A stretch of 6,096 nt of DNA from Frondihabitans sp. GTDB lineage: Bacteria > Actinomycetota > Actinomycetes > Actinomycetales > Microbacteriaceae. The notes below the pieces were generated by a model, which worked only from the letters and a program-made list of their open reading frames with translations, searched no databases and was not told the origin of the DNA. Every line of letters starts with the position of its first letter. Positions within the stretch are counted from its first letter, which is position 1. A program made the position numbers and the translations under genes. The stretch covers positions 1 through 6,096 of the forward strand of contig JAODMX010000229.1 of assembly GCA_025464735.1 (NCBI GenBank), given 5' to 3'. This document shows positions 6,022 through 6,096 of the stretch, in pieces.

Positions 6022-6096
6022 TCAGCCCCGCCGGTAGACCGCCGCCGGATGCGAGGCCGGCAGGCGTGCGGATCCGCCGGTGATCCGCTCGCGCAT
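6022..6096 (-). CDS. Probable C-terminal end of an unidentified protein (partial)
   Basis: Reading leftward from the right edge, one minus-strand frame gives about 24 residues (RITGGSARLPASHPAAVYRRG near the end) and stops with TGA at 6024-6022, just before the tandem repeats. The composition looks like ordinary coding sequence, and the placement would make it convergent with the amidase. The first visible codon is ATG, but with nothing beyond the window it cannot be told whether that is a start or an internal methionine. I do not recognise the family. The two other minus frames stay open longer but read into repeat-derived Arg/Gly/Ala-rich sequence that looks non-coding. Confidence 0.4.
   Translation of the reverse strand: MRERITGGSARLPASHPAAVYRRG

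Overview
The window is high-GC DNA with dense coding, GTG as well as ATG starts, and 4-base start/stop overlaps. It looks like an actinobacterial chromosome, perhaps Microbacteriaceae or a relative. That placement is inferred from composition and gene content, not from a marker gene. I see no RNA genes, CRISPR array, insertion sequence or phage gene.

Left block (1-3509): a helix-turn-helix (XRE-type) regulator with the beginning of a probable cupin domain runs leftward off the window (401 down to 1). It diverges from a three-gene rightward set: an agmatinase-type ureohydrolase (548-1498), a small NTF2/SnoaL-like protein whose start overlaps the ureohydrolase stop (1495-1971), and an NCS1-family nucleobase/hydantoin-type permease (2025-3509). 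The 146-bp gap between regulator and ureohydrolase holds an AT-rich island with a TAAGTTGT repeat spaced 21 bp apart. A 7-bp inverted repeat with a 9-base loop lies between the NTF2-like gene and the permease. The simplest reading is a locally regulated cassette that imports and hydrolyses a guanidino or related nitrogen compound. The substrate cannot be read from sequence.

Middle block (3525-4846, minus strand): a cytoplasmic sulfite-oxidase-fold molybdopterin protein is followed by an FAD/NAD(P)-binding ferredoxin-reductase-type protein, coupled by a GTGA overlap. They probably form a redox pair. This pair converges on the permease with only 15 bp between stop codons.

Right block (5017-6096): an acetamidase/formamidase family protein diverges from the molybdoprotein across a 170-bp gap that contains a perfect 14-bp palindrome. 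After it come 13-bp tandem GC repeats, then the probable C-terminal end of an unidentified minus-strand gene.

Taken together, the ureohydrolase, the nitrogen-compound permease and the amidase suggest small-molecule nitrogen scavenging. Nothing here is an obviously new system. The most open questions are the true substrate of the ureohydrolase/permease cassette, the role of the NTF2-like protein, and the operator-like repeats around them.
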